Below, piece by piece: positions 1 to 11,753 of a stretch of DNA of 64,000 nt. A model generated the notes under the pieces. It was not told the DNA's origin, searched no databases, and saw nothing but the letters and a program-made list of their open reading frames with translations. Both the position numbers and the translations under genes were made by a program. The stretch's first letter is position 1. Each line of letters opens with the position of its first letter. The stretch spans positions 62,908,552 to 62,972,551 of the forward strand of contig OX419756.1 of assembly GCA_948567375.1 (NCBI GenBank), in the 5' to 3' direction. Source of the stretch: Lunularia cruciata. Lineage: Eukaryota; Streptophyta; Marchantiopsida; Lunulariales; Lunulariaceae.

Positions 1-497
1 AATTTAAAACAAATGAATTTTTTTAACTTCTTCACCATGGAATCCTAGATTACTTTATCTGAGGATGGTTCACTGGAATCGGTTCTCTCGTTAGTTTATC
101 ATCAAGAAATCGGTCTCGCGATGTAGATTCCTGTAATGCGGTCAACAATGCAACCACTAAGATGATCGCGAACTTAAACGAAGAAATCCAAAACTGTGAA
201 GCAAGTAACTTGGATATTTCGGTTAAGTGAATCTAAGCTTTGACGGAGTCCCTGTGTGCTATCTTGAGGTCCCGAATATGTCAAATAACATTTTCCAAAT
301 AGAGATGTACCGACTTATTACAGTGTGCAACATACAGTTAATTTCAAGTTTGAAAACCTTATCCCCTCGACTCATCCAAAAAAGCGGGCGCTGCCTGCCT
401 GTAAAAAGTTTAACGTACTTCGTATGTTAGACAAAATGCCCAGAACAAGTCCGCAACTGGATGCCAAGCACATTAATTGTTAGAGAGGAGATGCACC
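1..497. other. low-copy sequence, nothing recognised
   Basis: AT-rich sequence with only short open frames (longest about 67 codons). I see no repeat family, RNA gene or protein similarity here. It lies outside the retrotransposon stack that begins near 5763. Confidence 0.5.
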
Positions 498-795
498 AAA
501 AATGGTATCTCTGTCTTCTATGCAGGTAGGAGAGGCAGTACAACTACCTCTCTCTTATAGAGTAAAACCTCCCCAAAATGGTATCTTTGTCTTCTATGCA
601 GGTAGGAGAGGCAGTACAACTACCTGTCTCTTATAGAGTAAAACCTCCAAAAAATGGTATCTTTGTCTTCTATACAGGTAGGAGAGGCATTACAACGACC
701 TGTCTCTTATACAGTAAAACCTCCCACAAATGGTATTTTTGACTTCTATACAGGTAGGAGAGGGATAACAATTACCTTTCTTATAGAGTAAAACA
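498..795. repeat. 76-bp tandem repeat, about four copies
   Basis: The block starting AATGGTATCT recurs at 501, 577, 653 and 729, an exact 76-bp period. Each unit contains CTTCTATRCAGGTAGGAGAG and ends TTATAGAGTAAAACC. Copies 1 to 3 are nearly identical. Copy 4 is more diverged and loses a few bases near its end. There are no long open frames. The type of minisatellite is unknown. Confidence 0.93.
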
Positions 796-1262
796 ATCGT
801 GTTACCAATGCTATTAAGGGTTCAGTTTAGGGTTTGTCATATTGAGAGTTTGTTACTCACCCGCGGGAGGAGTGCGGCCTTCCTTCCTGGCCATATGTAT
901 AGGCTAGTTTCTTAAGTGTTTCCAAATGACTTTTTGAAGTTTTAGATTGAGTACTTAGATGAAATTTTCTCTGTACATCTTCTTCCCTTCCTTGACATTA
1001 CTTTTCCTTTTGGTTATTTGGTGATTGGTGTTGGGTGCTATTGTTTTATATCTGTGTTTGATTATGTGCATAGATGTTGGTTAATACAAAGAAACATAAG
1101 CACATTAGTGTGGAGATGAAGTTGGAGGTCCTCAATTTCCTCAGTCAACCTAGAGCCACCCATGAGCAAGCAGTATAGAAGCTTCTGGGGGCAAGCGCGA
1201 CAGTGAGCAAAACCTAGAAAGAGAGAGACCTTATTATTGCATCTAAATGAAATTGATTCCAA
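796..1262. other. spacer, nothing recognised
   Basis: Unassigned AT-rich DNA between two short tandem duplications. A weak minus-strand open frame of 66 codons shows no recognisable feature. Confidence 0.4.
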
Positions 1263-1400
1263 ATTTTATTTGGGAAATCCTCCTTATTTACACTATAGAA
1301 GTACTACCATTGGCACTACAATGTCACTATCATTTTATCTGGCAAATCCTCCTTTTTTACAGTATAAGACTGCTATTATTGGCATTACCAAGTCATTAAT
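1263..1400. repeat. 69-bp tandem duplication
   Basis: Two adjacent units begin ATTTTATTTGG (1263) and ATTTTATCTGG (1332), 69 bp apart. Both share AAATCCTCCTT, a run of T and A, CTATAG/GTATAAG, and TTGGCAYTAC. The copies differ at many single positions, so the duplication is old. Confidence 0.8.
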
Positions 1401-2770
1401 TATTTTGTAACGTATTTCACTATTAAGTACATTTATTGTTGTGTACTAAATATTCCAAGACTCTTGTTCGCTGATGAGAGGATTTTACTCTTAAAGGGGT
1501 TATTAAGAGGTTATACTTTATATTTCCCTAGTATCTCATGGACGGATGTTGCTCTCCTATCCCCGTATATCTCAGGAAAGGAAATTGTATACATAGAGGA
1601 GAGGACGAACTGATAGAAAGAACCAATTGTAAACTTGCTGAGAAAGTTAGATATTAAGAAATCAAGTGTTAGTAAGAGCTTGGCCAAGTGCGTATGTAGA
1701 GAAGGAGTCCACTCGGGAGATGACTAATGAAAAACTAGATGAGTAGGGTAGATACGGAGAAATTTATAGTTCTCTTGCAAGTATCTTATGCTTTTCTTGT
1801 CTAAAAATTCATGTTTTATGTACTTTTGGCATTTGTTATTGACATTGTAACTATAATGATTTTATCCCTTGAAAATATTTTTTCTGATTTTCTATGGCAT
1901 ATTCAACTTAAATATTTGGCGACTCTGCAGAAATATGAGCATAATGCTTAAACACTAATTAAGGTACATTTTATTTTTTATATTTTGAAAAACGCTAGTC
2001 AGACTATATCATAGAATAGTTAAATTTTAGATCAAAAATGTTTTTTAGTAGAAGTCGATATAAGATAATATTTCAACTATCATACTGTATTATATAGCCA
2101 TGAACAATGATTTAGTTCCGGTTATTGTGAGAAATCGTCATCATATGTTGTTTCTCATTTTACCCGCAGCCAGTAATTAAGATATGCAAACATTCAAAGA
2201 GTGTCGAGTTGCAATATGTAACTGAAAAATAACTGTACGCGCAGCGTTCATCTTACTGAACAGTCTAGAATAAAACCAGATCCTTCGCAGTTTCGCATGT
2301 AATTGTCAACTTTTTAAAGTGGGACAGAACAAATTCTAGATCTCTAGTAACTGAGTGCTCGTAGGTAGTATTGCTTAGCAAGGTCAAACGTGGTACAGAT
2401 ACCAGATAAAGAATATACAAGCAGACTGTGCAACTGCTTCTGTAAAGCAGACTTGGGAAGGCCTGAGATCAATCAGACGGTCAACTTCCTTCTATTTTGG
2501 AGCACAGTAAGAGCAGAAACCAGAATACAGGTGAGTCGTTACAGTTTCGTCAAGTTGACTTGGTATGTAGAGTTTGGTAAGAACTGAGACAATCGTAGGA
2601 ATGTTCTGAGGGAACAAGACTACCTAATTTTTAATACATTTAAGGTAGACCAGTTACCTTCCTGTTTGTGTGTCCAGCAATCATATGAGTGCTGGATATG
2701 ATTGATTACCAAAACATACAAAGTCTCACAAGCACGCTGACTGGTAAAGGACTGGTAAGGCTGCTTAGAT
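1401..2770. other. intergenic region upstream of the proline-rich gene
   Basis: No long frame or repeat. It is AT-rich to about 2200 and more balanced after that. A good 5' splice donor context (CAG then GTGAGT, around 2528-2535) is present but has no supported exon, so I do not call one. Part of this stretch presumably holds promoter sequence for the gene at 2875. Confidence 0.4.
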
Positions 2771-2780
2771 GGTATATATA
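2771..2780 (+). promoter_or_regulatory. TATA box of the proline-rich protein gene
   Basis: GGTATATATA lies 95-104 bases upstream of the ATG at 2875. Initiation about 30 bases downstream would give a 5' leader of roughly 70 bases, a normal plant arrangement. This favours the ATG at 2875 over the longer frame that opens at 2689, which would start upstream of the TATA box. Confidence 0.55.
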
Positions 2781-2874
2781 CTGCACGGTCACTGTTAGCA
2801 ACCAGTATCTCCCTTTCATACTTGGAGTGACTATTGTAGAGGCAGGACTTGGAGAAATTGCAAGTATTGCCAAC

Positions 2875-3501
2875 ATGAGGAAGATGAATCAGTCGACCAC
2901 TGGCTTGTGCATGGTACTGGTAAGTTGCGTGTGCATTGGAGGAATGCTATTGCCCGCAGCTATGGCATCCCGCAATCTCAAAGCGGATACTTCATCAGCA
3001 CCACCACCAGCCTCGCACAAGTTCAATTTTTGGGACCTTTTCCCCATCTTCCCTAAATCGAGTCCGCCTTCCGCTTCCCCTCCCACATCTCCCAGTTCCA
3101 AACCTGATTACCATCCTCCCCGTTTCCCCACATTGCCCCGACCCAATATCTTTCAGCTTCCCAGTCCACCTCGGTCTTCCTCCCCGTCTCCCACTCCACT
3201 TCCTTCCCGTCTACCTTTCGTCCCGTTCCCCTCCAGATCTCCACCTCCTCCTCCTCACAGAACTACAGATTTCCCCCCTCGTCCACATACTGAGTCTCCT
3301 CCTCCGGAAACACCGGAATCCCCTTCTCGTCCACACAGAGAGTCTCCTCCTCCTCCCAAAACTACGGAATTCCCTCCTCGTCCACAAAGAAAGTCTCCTC
3401 CTACTCCCAGAACTACAGAGTCCCCTCCTGAGTCTCCTGTTCACAGGATTCCAGAATCTCCTCACCACTCTGCCAGGGCTCCCAGTTCTCATAGGGGATG
3501 A
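2875..3501 (+). CDS. secreted proline-rich (extensin-like) protein, 208 aa
   Basis: The start ATG at 2875 (MRKMNQST...) gives 208 residues. The open frame extends upstream to 2689, but that part lies over the TATA box. Residues 1-31 form a typical signal peptide: a basic start, a hydrophobic core (GLCMVLVSCVCIGGMLL) and a likely cleavage after AAMA. The mature part is very rich in Pro, Ser, Thr and Arg. From about residue 125 it has degenerate 16-17-residue repeats of the type RPHxESPPPxxTTEFPP, encoded by a 48-51-bp DNA repeat (about 3244-3430). SPPP and SPPPP motifs resemble hydroxyproline-rich cell-wall proteins, but no Tyr cross-linking motif (YxY) is seen. The inferred role is a cell-wall structural protein. 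It is the only gene here not attributable to a mobile element. Other overlapping frames in this GC-rich repeat are shadows. Confidence 0.65.
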   Translation: MRKMNQSTTGLCMVLVSCVCIGGMLLPAAMASRNLKADTSSAPPPASHKFNFWDLFPIFPKSSPPSASPPTSPSSKPDYHPPRFPTLPRPNIFQLPSPPRSSSPSPTPLPSRLPFVPFPSRSPPPPPHRTTDFPPRPHTESPPPETPESPSRPHRESPPPPKTTEFPPRPQRKSPPTPRTTESPPESPVHRIPESPHHSARAPSSHRG

Positions 3502-5762
3502 TCATCCGTAATTTATTTTGGCTTGTCAAGCCAGTGACTTCCAATCCCCAAAATGATTCAATTCATAGGAGCGGGGACTACCGATCCAAAAGTTAGTTTG
3601 ATTCAATCCCATGACCCTTGCATCAACCGTGGATTCACTGAAGTAGCAACGCATTTCATTCATAGCATGTCTCTATGATGAGTCAAGACATTGTGGAAAT
3701 ATGGTGGAGAAGGTTCTCTTCTCGAACACTTTATCTCTTCACAGATTCTGGTTATTATTTCCAACAGGTGCCTGGATAGTTCTCGAGCACCGGCTAGCAA
3801 TTCTCATTACAATAAGTCTGTACAAAACAGGTAATGCTTCTCGACGACGTGAAGCAGTTCTTGACTGTCGCAATGAATCGTAATTCGCTTCGATTTGTAT
3901 CAACCCCAGAATAAACTACTTCTTTCCCGAATAACTAGGTCATGATTTTGTATGCCAGTGTTCTGCTGATTGCATTTTCACTACAGTGAGCAAGCTAAGT
4001 CTGTCTCACACCATGTACCGCTGGCCCCTCAAAGTAGATGACATGAACTTCCAACATCGCTTGCTAGTTTCTTCTTGGAATGTTCATCTGCAGGGTCATC
4101 ACTTATCAGCTACACAACAGCTTATGCAAGTAACTAACAATGTTTAACATGAGCTTATGCAAAACGTACAATATATTCGTCGTAGACAACTTCAAGACGG
4201 TCAATATTGAATTCACAACTTGGCATCACCAAGGTAGAAGGAAGTTTTCCAGTTTAATTGTGGGCAAGTTCGCCAGCGTGTTTCACCCGATTTCACGGAA
4301 AATGTTGCTGCATGACAAATTACAGTAGCCCTACGGTAGCTAGGCAAGGAAATCGGGAAGTTGAAATGCAAAAAACTTCCACGTGTTGTATACACTCCAC
4401 ACCATTTCTTAAGTTGAATATCCCCGCAGAGATGTTTCACTCCAGTTTCCTATAGACAAGATTGAGATATCAAGATTCACACCAAATTTGATGATTTTGT
4501 TCTGCCAAGATGGAAGATGATGGAAGATCCGTGTGATAGATCCTGGGATCAATCGCCATCTTTAAATATCACAAGGACCCTTTTCAAACAAAGAGAAAAT
4601 ACAGTAGCAGTGGTGAAAGAAATGACACTTCAACGTATTTTGACGATAGTCTAAGGAATGAAGTGAGCTTGACTTCCTACAGCACATGTGTTGTTCGCGT
4701 TAATGTTTCCACGTTAATATCCTTGAGTTGACAGCTGCAAGTACTCTTCAAGATGAGTGGGAGATGTTTATCCTTTCTTACATCTTTCAGATTGAAGTAG
4801 ACAGCCAATGCCATAAAGCAGCATGTTCACATCGCAGCCAGCAGTCTGGTCTTCAATTTCGTGCAGAGAAAGTCAAGGAAAGTCATTTCGGCAATGTAGC
4901 TCCTGTGTCAAACCGGATTACACTCTCAACGTAATCAAAGCACTAGGACCCGTCCACACAGAATCGTCAGGTACCGAGTCGATGAAGACGATCTTCCTTT
5001 GTCAGCAAGGAAATAAAACATCCGCATTTGAAAACTGAAGTGCTCAGCTCAAAATATAAAAAACGTACACAACCATATGGACAAGACCTGACCGTCTCCT
5101 CATGAAACGACTATGCATTCAAGAACTCTATGGACAGCAAATTCCTTTCTGGGAGGAGTGTGTGAAGACAAATTGATCTTGACATGAGTAACTTATCCTT
5201 TCCAAAGAAAAAAGGTGGAAGATACTTCCGTCTTTAGAAATAGTGAATACGTTAAAAAACAGACCAATTTATGAACCATTAACAAGTGCTCTCCACTCAA
5301 CCGGATGCCTTGAGAATAGGTGAAGGCTAAACTACAACAACTAAACAACTTTCATACTCCAACAAACATGTAATGATTTTTTTACTCTGAATAAGAGCGG
5401 CTAAAAATTTCAAGAAGTAACTAATAAGCTCTGTGTGATAACTTGTGGTTAAAACATTAAACGTAGCCGACTGAGATGCCCTTTTGTTGGCATTTTCCTC
5501 ATTATCAAATGATCGTACCCACATCAGAAACCATTGTCCATTAATGGGCAATACATGGCGGAAGTGTGCTGGTCAGTACTATTTCCGCCGCAACTAATGT
5601 GCTTTCGCCTTGGGGCGATTCCCGTTGGTGGCCTGATAAAACATGGAGAGAACATCTCTTGTCAAATTATTACTGAACTTCCAAAAGGACAAACCAGCAC
5701 CATCTAAAATGCGAATATGACCAGACCGCAAGAGAGTCAAGCCACAGCGCGACTACTACTCG
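3502..5762. other. non-coding or unassigned region left of the retrotransposon stack
   Basis: This includes the 3' flank of the proline-rich gene. Only short frames are present (60-80 codons), with no family resemblance. I see no retrotransposon similarity until about 5763, where family A LTR sequence begins. No tRNA, tandem array or splice-consistent gene model could be supported. Confidence 0.4.
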
Positions 5763-8700
5763 GGCCTACTACACTTGATGTGAATGGTTACTTTGTGTGA
5801 GCCTACTACACTTGATGTGAATGACTTTGTGTGAGGATATATTTGAAAGTGACAAGAGTAACACATGCATTAGATGTGATTTTGATTGAGGTTTGACCAA
5901 AGAACAACTACGATTTAGAGTAGTATAAAATCTAGACTTTGTTGAGAGGATTTTGCAATGCTGAAAGATTATCTTGTGCCTTTGAATAGTTTTCCTAATT
6001 GTGTTCAAATCACAAGCCAGGTTATGGGATTCTTGTGTGTGAAGCCAAGTGAGGAGGAGAGAAACATGATACGCTCAAGAGAGGAAGATAGGTTTTGGCC
6101 ATCTTGGTCTGAAATCTTGCCATTAGACATGTTGACATGGTTGCCCGATTCAAGGTCTTGAGCCGACTTTGGATCATTTTCTTGGCATGGAATTGAAATC
6201 TTAGTTTTCCAAGATTCATGATGTAAATTGTAGCTTGTAGATGTGACGAAGTCCAAGTGAGGAAGGGATGAGAGGAAACCCGACCCAATGGATAGATTCA
6301 GATTGGAGGTTAGTTTTAGGCCAAGGTGCAAAAGAACTAATGGGGATCACCTTTGATCAGAAGTGTGATCCAACAGAAGAAATAGAGGAACTAAAGGTGA
6401 TCTTCAATGAACCTTGACAGAAAAATGGCTACAAGGTAGATATTTACGTAGACCCGATGAGGCAAAGTAATGTCAATGCAATGATGGCTATAATGAAGCC
6501 GCAGTGCACTTCCTATGTAACAAAGCAGCAAGTAGTGTTGTTCCACTCATGTTTGCAGGAGAGAGTGTAAACTAGGTGAAGTGTTTCTATGTTAGAAAAA
6601 GGCAGATAATAGGGCAATCAAAGATGGATCTACCATCCCATTACTTTGTGCCTTTTGCAGCCCATTACTATTTGGGTTTGAATTTATTCAACCCCAAGGA
6701 AGGAAAGAAGGCAAACGGTATCACATTTTCATCCAGACTTGCATTGGGATGTGGATGAGTAGGAGAAGAAATACATGATAGAGGTCAGTGAGAGTGACCA
6801 GTATTTGCCAAAACAAGTCAAGAAAAGACATTGTCAGTCCCAATTCCTTGACCTAAGAAGAGAAGCCTACCCGAGGACATTGTCTCACCATCAAAGAAGA
6901 GAACTGCTCAATGAGTGAACCTGAGTCAAGCTATCATCAAGGACCAAGGAAGAACAAGAGGTAGAGTCCAACAAGGAGGACTCTGATGAGGAGCTGACTC
7001 TTAAGAGTAAAGAGTCAAGTAGTGAAAGCAAGGGAGAGCCTGAAGTCCAACAACCAGCAAAGATAGTGGTTGAGGAAGGATCAGATTGGGAATTTCATGA
7101 GGAAATTGAACACATGCAAGGCAAAGATGCCTCATGCATGGAGCTGCCAAAAGAAGATCTTCTGGAGAAGAAGGACTAGACAAGCCCAAAATGTTGTTTC
7201 AATGAGGAATACAATCCCAACATCTTGCAAGACTGTTTGTGCCAGACCCAGTGAGCTTATGGCAGAGGAAGAGGGCTCAAAGGGGATAAGCCTGAAGGTA
7301 TGAAGATCTTAACTTCAGGTTGCAGCACACGTAACAATCTCTAAAGGCAAAGAAGGACCAGATGAGTTTACCTTCAAGGGCATAAAGTACCTTTTGAGTA
7401 TTGTCTGTCCTCTATTAGTATATTTTCAAGAGCAGATGCAGGAATTGAAGGAGGAGCATCCGGAGGTAAGGAATGAACTTCAGACTTTGAAGGAGTTGAG
7501 TGGAGGGATAAGCTAGTTGAAGGTGATTTTTGCTCAAAGTAGACATGAAGCCGAGGAACTTCAAGTTGAGGCTATGGTGAGACAACATAGCTTCAAGAAC
7601 TTGCATGGGAGTTTTGAGCAATGTGGAGGCTATCTATAGAAAGAAGAGCTGTTAGAGTAGAAGGAGGCACTTGAGAAGCTAAAGGAGGACTTTGATGACA
7701 CCCAAGCTGACTTAGTTCACCATAGAACCCAAATCTGAATGCAAGAACAAGCTATGTAGGAACTCAGGCAAGTAGTGGCAAAGAAGTGTCAAGCTTTGCA
7801 AAGAGAGCTTGTAAGTCAAACAAGGGAGGAACAATGCTTGCATGATCTTGTCAATCAGGCCAAAGTTTAGGTTGTCAACAAGGAAGTGGACCAAAAGAAG
7901 ATGGAGGTGAAGTATGTTGAGGAATTGCAGCAACTTCATACAAAGTTGGAAGAGGAGGTAACCCAAGGCGCGTCACTGTTATCAAAGGAGGGTTTGGGTT
8001 TGATAAGTGAGGTCACTACACACTTAAAGGAAATGATCAGTACTGGAGCCAAGGCAGAGTTAGAAGAGGCCTACCTACACAGGCTCAAATTGTAAGTGCA
8101 TGAAACGAAAAGGAAGAATGTGAAAGACATAGATTGGAGCAAATTGTTAATTTTCCTTAAAGATAGAGTAGATAGGAATATGACAGAAGTAGGTGACAAT
8201 ATATGCCTTAGATTAAATTTAGTTCAGACCAAATTATATAACCTTACTTGCACTATGAGTGAGAATAGAAAGACCTAATCCAAAGTAGTCAAGATCAAAG
8301 TGCAGGTGATTTTGGATGACTTACTTGAGTCATCTAAGACAATTAGAATAGAGAAGAAGAAAATATTTAGGACATCTATGACTTGAGTCTCAATAAAAAC
8401 TGAGGATGTGAGAACAATAGATATAAATGTAGAGGTAGATGATGAATCCAAAATACAAGAGACACTTGTGGTCAATTTGGGTGATGAAGCTAAAGTTGAG
8501 GTAGTACTCAGATTGGATTAAAACCAATAGTAGTTATCGATCCAAAGTGGTAGTAAGATGCTTCATATTTGAAGACTTGCATGAAATAGTTAAGTAATTT
8601 AGCCAATTTTTATAATTGCCAAGTGGTCTGCCTGTTTAAAGCAAGCATTTGCAATACTTCATATTTAGTATTTTAGCAAAATAATTAGTAAAACAAAGCA

Positions 8701-9301
8701 TTGGACAAGCGCTTGTTGCTTCAATTAATTCCAAGTATCAGTTGATCTTCCTCATTTGTGAATGTATGGAGAAATTTGGATTGCATTTAAGATATTGTTA
8801 GATGTTAGATTCTACAATTCTGCATTTCAATTTGTGTGTTTGATCCTAAATGAAATGCCTTTGAAGCAATGCCTTAACAGATATGTGAGAACTATAGTGT
8901 TTGTAGTATTTGTCATTTCTGTTTGCAGGCAAGCGTTTGGTGCAAGGAAATTCTTAATAGGGAAGTTGTACCTTTGATTGAGGGGTGGAATACAATTTCA
9001 AGGCAAAGTCACTTCATGGCAGAATAGCATTCTTCATGTCAACTGAATCATCACAATCAAGACCAATTTGGAATGCTACTAAAGAATTCTGATTTTGAGT
9101 GACACTTATTTGTGGCAAGACTATTGTTTAGCATTTGCTACTCTCTTTTGGGTGTGTTTTCTACCTCAAGATATTAAAGATTTAATAAAGAGAACTAAAT
9201 TATTATCTTTTGCTTCATATTTGAGGATTCCTTAATTGTATCTTTGTAGGAACAAATGATTATTTGCACTTCACCACAAAAGTGATACTTGTATTGTCAC
9301 A
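5763..9301 (+). repeat. A1 5' LTR (5'-truncated)
   Basis: It aligns with A1's own 3' LTR (5772 onward matches 20102 onward) and ends ...TATTGTCACA at 9301, just before the primer site. About 280 bases of the LTR start, present in the 3' LTR (19824-20101), are missing. At the broken end a roughly 36-bp segment (GCCTACTACACTTGATGTGAA...) is present twice, at about 5763 and 5799. Confidence 0.8.
5958..8521 (+). pseudogene. LTR-encoded ORF (A1 5' LTR copy), degenerate
   Basis: A decayed copy of the protein encoded inside family A LTRs; see the entry at 31935-34499 for the best copy. Recognisable blocks in order are MLKDYLVPLNS (5958), a KNGYKV..Y.DPMRQS segment near 6420, HYFVPFAAHYYLGLN (about 6640), an acidic middle (6900-7250), and a coiled-coil tail (about 7420-8100) ending in the conserved KDR.VDR....VGDNI block (about 8160-8220). 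Several stops and frameshifts break it. It cannot make the full protein. Confidence 0.75.
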
Positions 9302-9308
9302 TGATTTT

Positions 9309-9326
9309 TGGCACCACTACCAGGGA
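9309..9326 (+). other. A1 primer binding site
   Basis: TGGCACCACTACCAGGGA lies seven bases after the LTR end. It resembles the complement of the plant tRNA-Asp 3' end (TGGCGCCGTTGCCGGGGA) with several C/T and G/A changes. The sites of A2 (62523) and A4 (58446-58463) are closer matches. Confidence 0.75.
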
Positions 9327-9339
9327 TACAAACCTTGGG

Positions 9340-9980
9340 AGTAGAAGAATATGAAGTGGCTTTGTATGCCCATTGTCCCACAAATAAAAATGTTTGAATT
9401 GAGAGATCAAAGAGAAGAGAGGGTTTATAGACAAAATTTGCAATGTGAAGAAGAAGAATGCCAAAAGAACCAACTCATTGTTGAACAACTAGAGAAGTAG
9501 GCATTGGAATTAAAAATTCCTCATGATGTACAAGATGCCATGAGACAACTTGAAAAAAAAAACAAGAAGTTGGGTGGAAAGATCTATTTATACAACCTCA
9601 TCCCGAACAAAAGAAGGATGCTAGTGGATAGATATATTTGTTGAGACACAACACACCAACTTTCCAAAAAATTGTGAAGGGAGCCGATTACTTGAAAGAA
9701 AGAATTTGTAATAAGACTGCATGAATCTTGAAAAAGGAAGAGTGCCAATACATCTTTCATAACATTCCATGATCAGTTCAATGGGATCTTGAAGAGCAAT
9801 TTGATGATATGACACCCTTTCATGACCTTAGGTCAAAGAGGAGGAAGTTTCTAAGAAGACCCACCATTGCATTTGGTACCTTGGGAAGCTTGACTTGACC
9901 CCAAAGTATGACCCTCTAAGGGTGACTTGGGGCAACCAATTCTGATATCCCAATAGCTTATTCTTTAACCGGTTGCCATG
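9340..9980 (+). pseudogene. A1 gag, N-terminal part
   Basis: Remnant of the gag start downstream of the primer site. It is interrupted at 9985 by the solo LTR at 9986-14397 and resumes at 14403. The frame is broken by several stops. It is assigned by position and by its relation to the intact-looking gag pieces of A2 and A4. Confidence 0.6.
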
Positions 9981-11075
9981 TTGTTTGTGACAACCCAACA
10001 AGTATCACTTTTATGGTAGTCAATAAGTAAAGTTCATTCCCATAGAGATATAAGTCAGAAATGGTCAAATACAAAGTCAAATATAACTAAACAGTTCTTC
10101 TTGATTGTGTCTTTAATCTCTCAAGTAGAAACCACACCCAAAAGAGAGTAATAAGCAATGAATCACAATCTCATTACAATAAAATCACACCCATAATCAC
10201 AATACTTCAAATGTTTCCAAAAAAACTTGGATTGTGATGATTAGGATTCTCTCAAAGAAGGCTACTTCATTATGAAATGACTTCCCCTTGGAATTGTGTT
10301 CCACCTCTCCAATGAAGGCACAACTTTGTTGATCAAAGTTGCTTTGCATCAACCCTATACTATGCTTACAAATGCAAAATACTACCAACACTATAATTCC
10401 TCATAGATCTGCCAAGGCATTGCTTCAATTGCTATCCACTCAGGATCAAATAAACAAAATGGAATCAGTACTACGGAATCCAACATCCAGCAAGCTCATT
10501 GACTTGCACTTCAAATTTCTCCAACCACTCACAAACACACACACATAGGATTGATACTTGAAATTAAGTTGAAATGACAAGCACTAAGTTACAACACTTT
10601 GCATTACTCAACTTTAGAATGCTTCCTTTAAATAGGCTTTGTACTTGATAATTACTAACTTAAATACCATTCTACAACAACTTTACCAATCTGCAAATCC
10701 AAAATGACAAACAACCTCTTCATATGTACCCCTTTATATCTCAAAATGGTTACTATTCCAATTTGATGTCTACCTCAACGTTGGCTTCTAAACCTGATAT
10801 TCCTTCAAGTATTTCTCCTTCTTCATGTCTATCTAATGCATGTCTATCTAACACTACTACTTCATCCACTTTTTCTACTATCTCTTCAATCCAAACCAAA
10901 ATTGGAATGATGGCTAACCTATCTATGTTCTCATTTCCTAACCAATCTCTCCTAATATCTGAAGTTACTCACCCAAAGACACTTGCACTTCTACTTCTAT
11001 GACTTTGGACTTCTTATTCACCTTCATCTCATTAGAAATTCTATCTGAGTCTGATCTAACAAGATCTAGTCTGAG

Positions 11076-11705
11076 GGTTCCTCGAATATAGTCACCTGAC
11101 TCCATAATATGGTTCCTCAAGTATAGTAACCTGACTGAACCTAGTAGCGTGGAACTTTCCTGTAGTTTTTAGAGAGGTGGGGAAGTCTAGTGAGGCAACC
11201 TCCTTGCCTATTTTGTGATGCACAAGTTTGGACCAAACTTGAGTAAAGCAACCTTGGCTGACCGTAGGCCGTGTTTTCTGGCCAAGGTTAGCGCACAAGA
11301 CCTTTTATAGATGGACACAAATTTCCATAGGGAAGAGCACTTGTTCACAAATGAATAGTAGTTAAGCACTGACCCGCTCCGCCCTATACAGACCTAGTCC
11401 TTATAGGGCGGAGCCCGCCCCAAAAGTTGTACTTAGGGACTTGACCGAGACTGGCCCTCCTTTTTGGGGTAGGCGCCAGCCTACCCCTTTGTGTATTTGG
11501 CACTCCTTCGAGTTCTATTTGTATATTTGATGACACTGTCATATTTTGTTGTATAGGCCTCTAATTTTCCTTTGAGAACGCCCAAAGACTTCCATCGTGG
11601 AAGTGATATAGGAACTCGGGGCGGGGATCATGGCTTGAGCCATATGTGGGAAAACTCACATGTACGGTTATTAGGGGGGAATGCTTGAGAGGGCCTACCT
11701 ATCCC
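11076..11705 (+). ncRNA. partial group II intron (3' part: domains V and VI)
   Basis: Domain V is clear at 11637-11671: GAGCCATATGTGG, a GAAA loop, then the pairing strand CTCACATGTACGGTTA. Domain VI follows (GGGGGGAATGC...) and the intron ends CCTACCTATCCC at 11705, a typical group II 3' end. Upstream GC-rich hairpins (for example CCTTATAGGGCGGAGCCCGCCCC near 11399) may belong to other domains. The 5' end of the intron is not identified. It cannot splice, because the first tRNA half is absent. Confidence 0.72.
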
Positions 11706-11753
11706 GACAAATACAACAATATTGTATCATGGGTTCAAATCCCATTTCCTCCG
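11706..11753 (+). tRNA. trnS-GCU: 3' exon of mitochondrial-type tRNA-Ser(GCU), fragment
   Basis: It starts right after the intron end with GACAAATACAAC. It shows a class II variable arm (ATACAA pairing TTGTAT), a T arm (ATGGG, loop TTCAAAT, CCCAT) and the acceptor strand TTCCTCC plus G. This matches the 3' half of plant mitochondrial trnS-GCU from memory (ATTGTATCATGGGTTC...). The 5' half with the anticodon is missing, so this is a non-functional fragment. Confidence 0.78.

Noticed and set aside
2520-2540. 5' splice site CAG/GTGAGT suggesting an upstream exon
   Set aside because: No matching coding exon or acceptor could be supported. A single donor consensus is expected by chance.
3244-3430. 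CRISPR-like or satellite array
   Set aside because: The 48-51-bp periodicity encodes a protein repeat, with no spacers.
2936-3511. A second 191-codon frame overlapping the proline-rich gene
   Set aside because: It has no signal peptide and its Leu/Pro composition is what a +1 reading of CCT/TCC repeats gives. The frame at 2875 has a TATA box and a signal peptide.
11280-11310. GTGCGC on the minus strand as a group II intron 5' end
   Set aside because: Domain V and the tRNA exon show that the intron is on the plus strand, so the minus-strand GTGCGC is likely chance.
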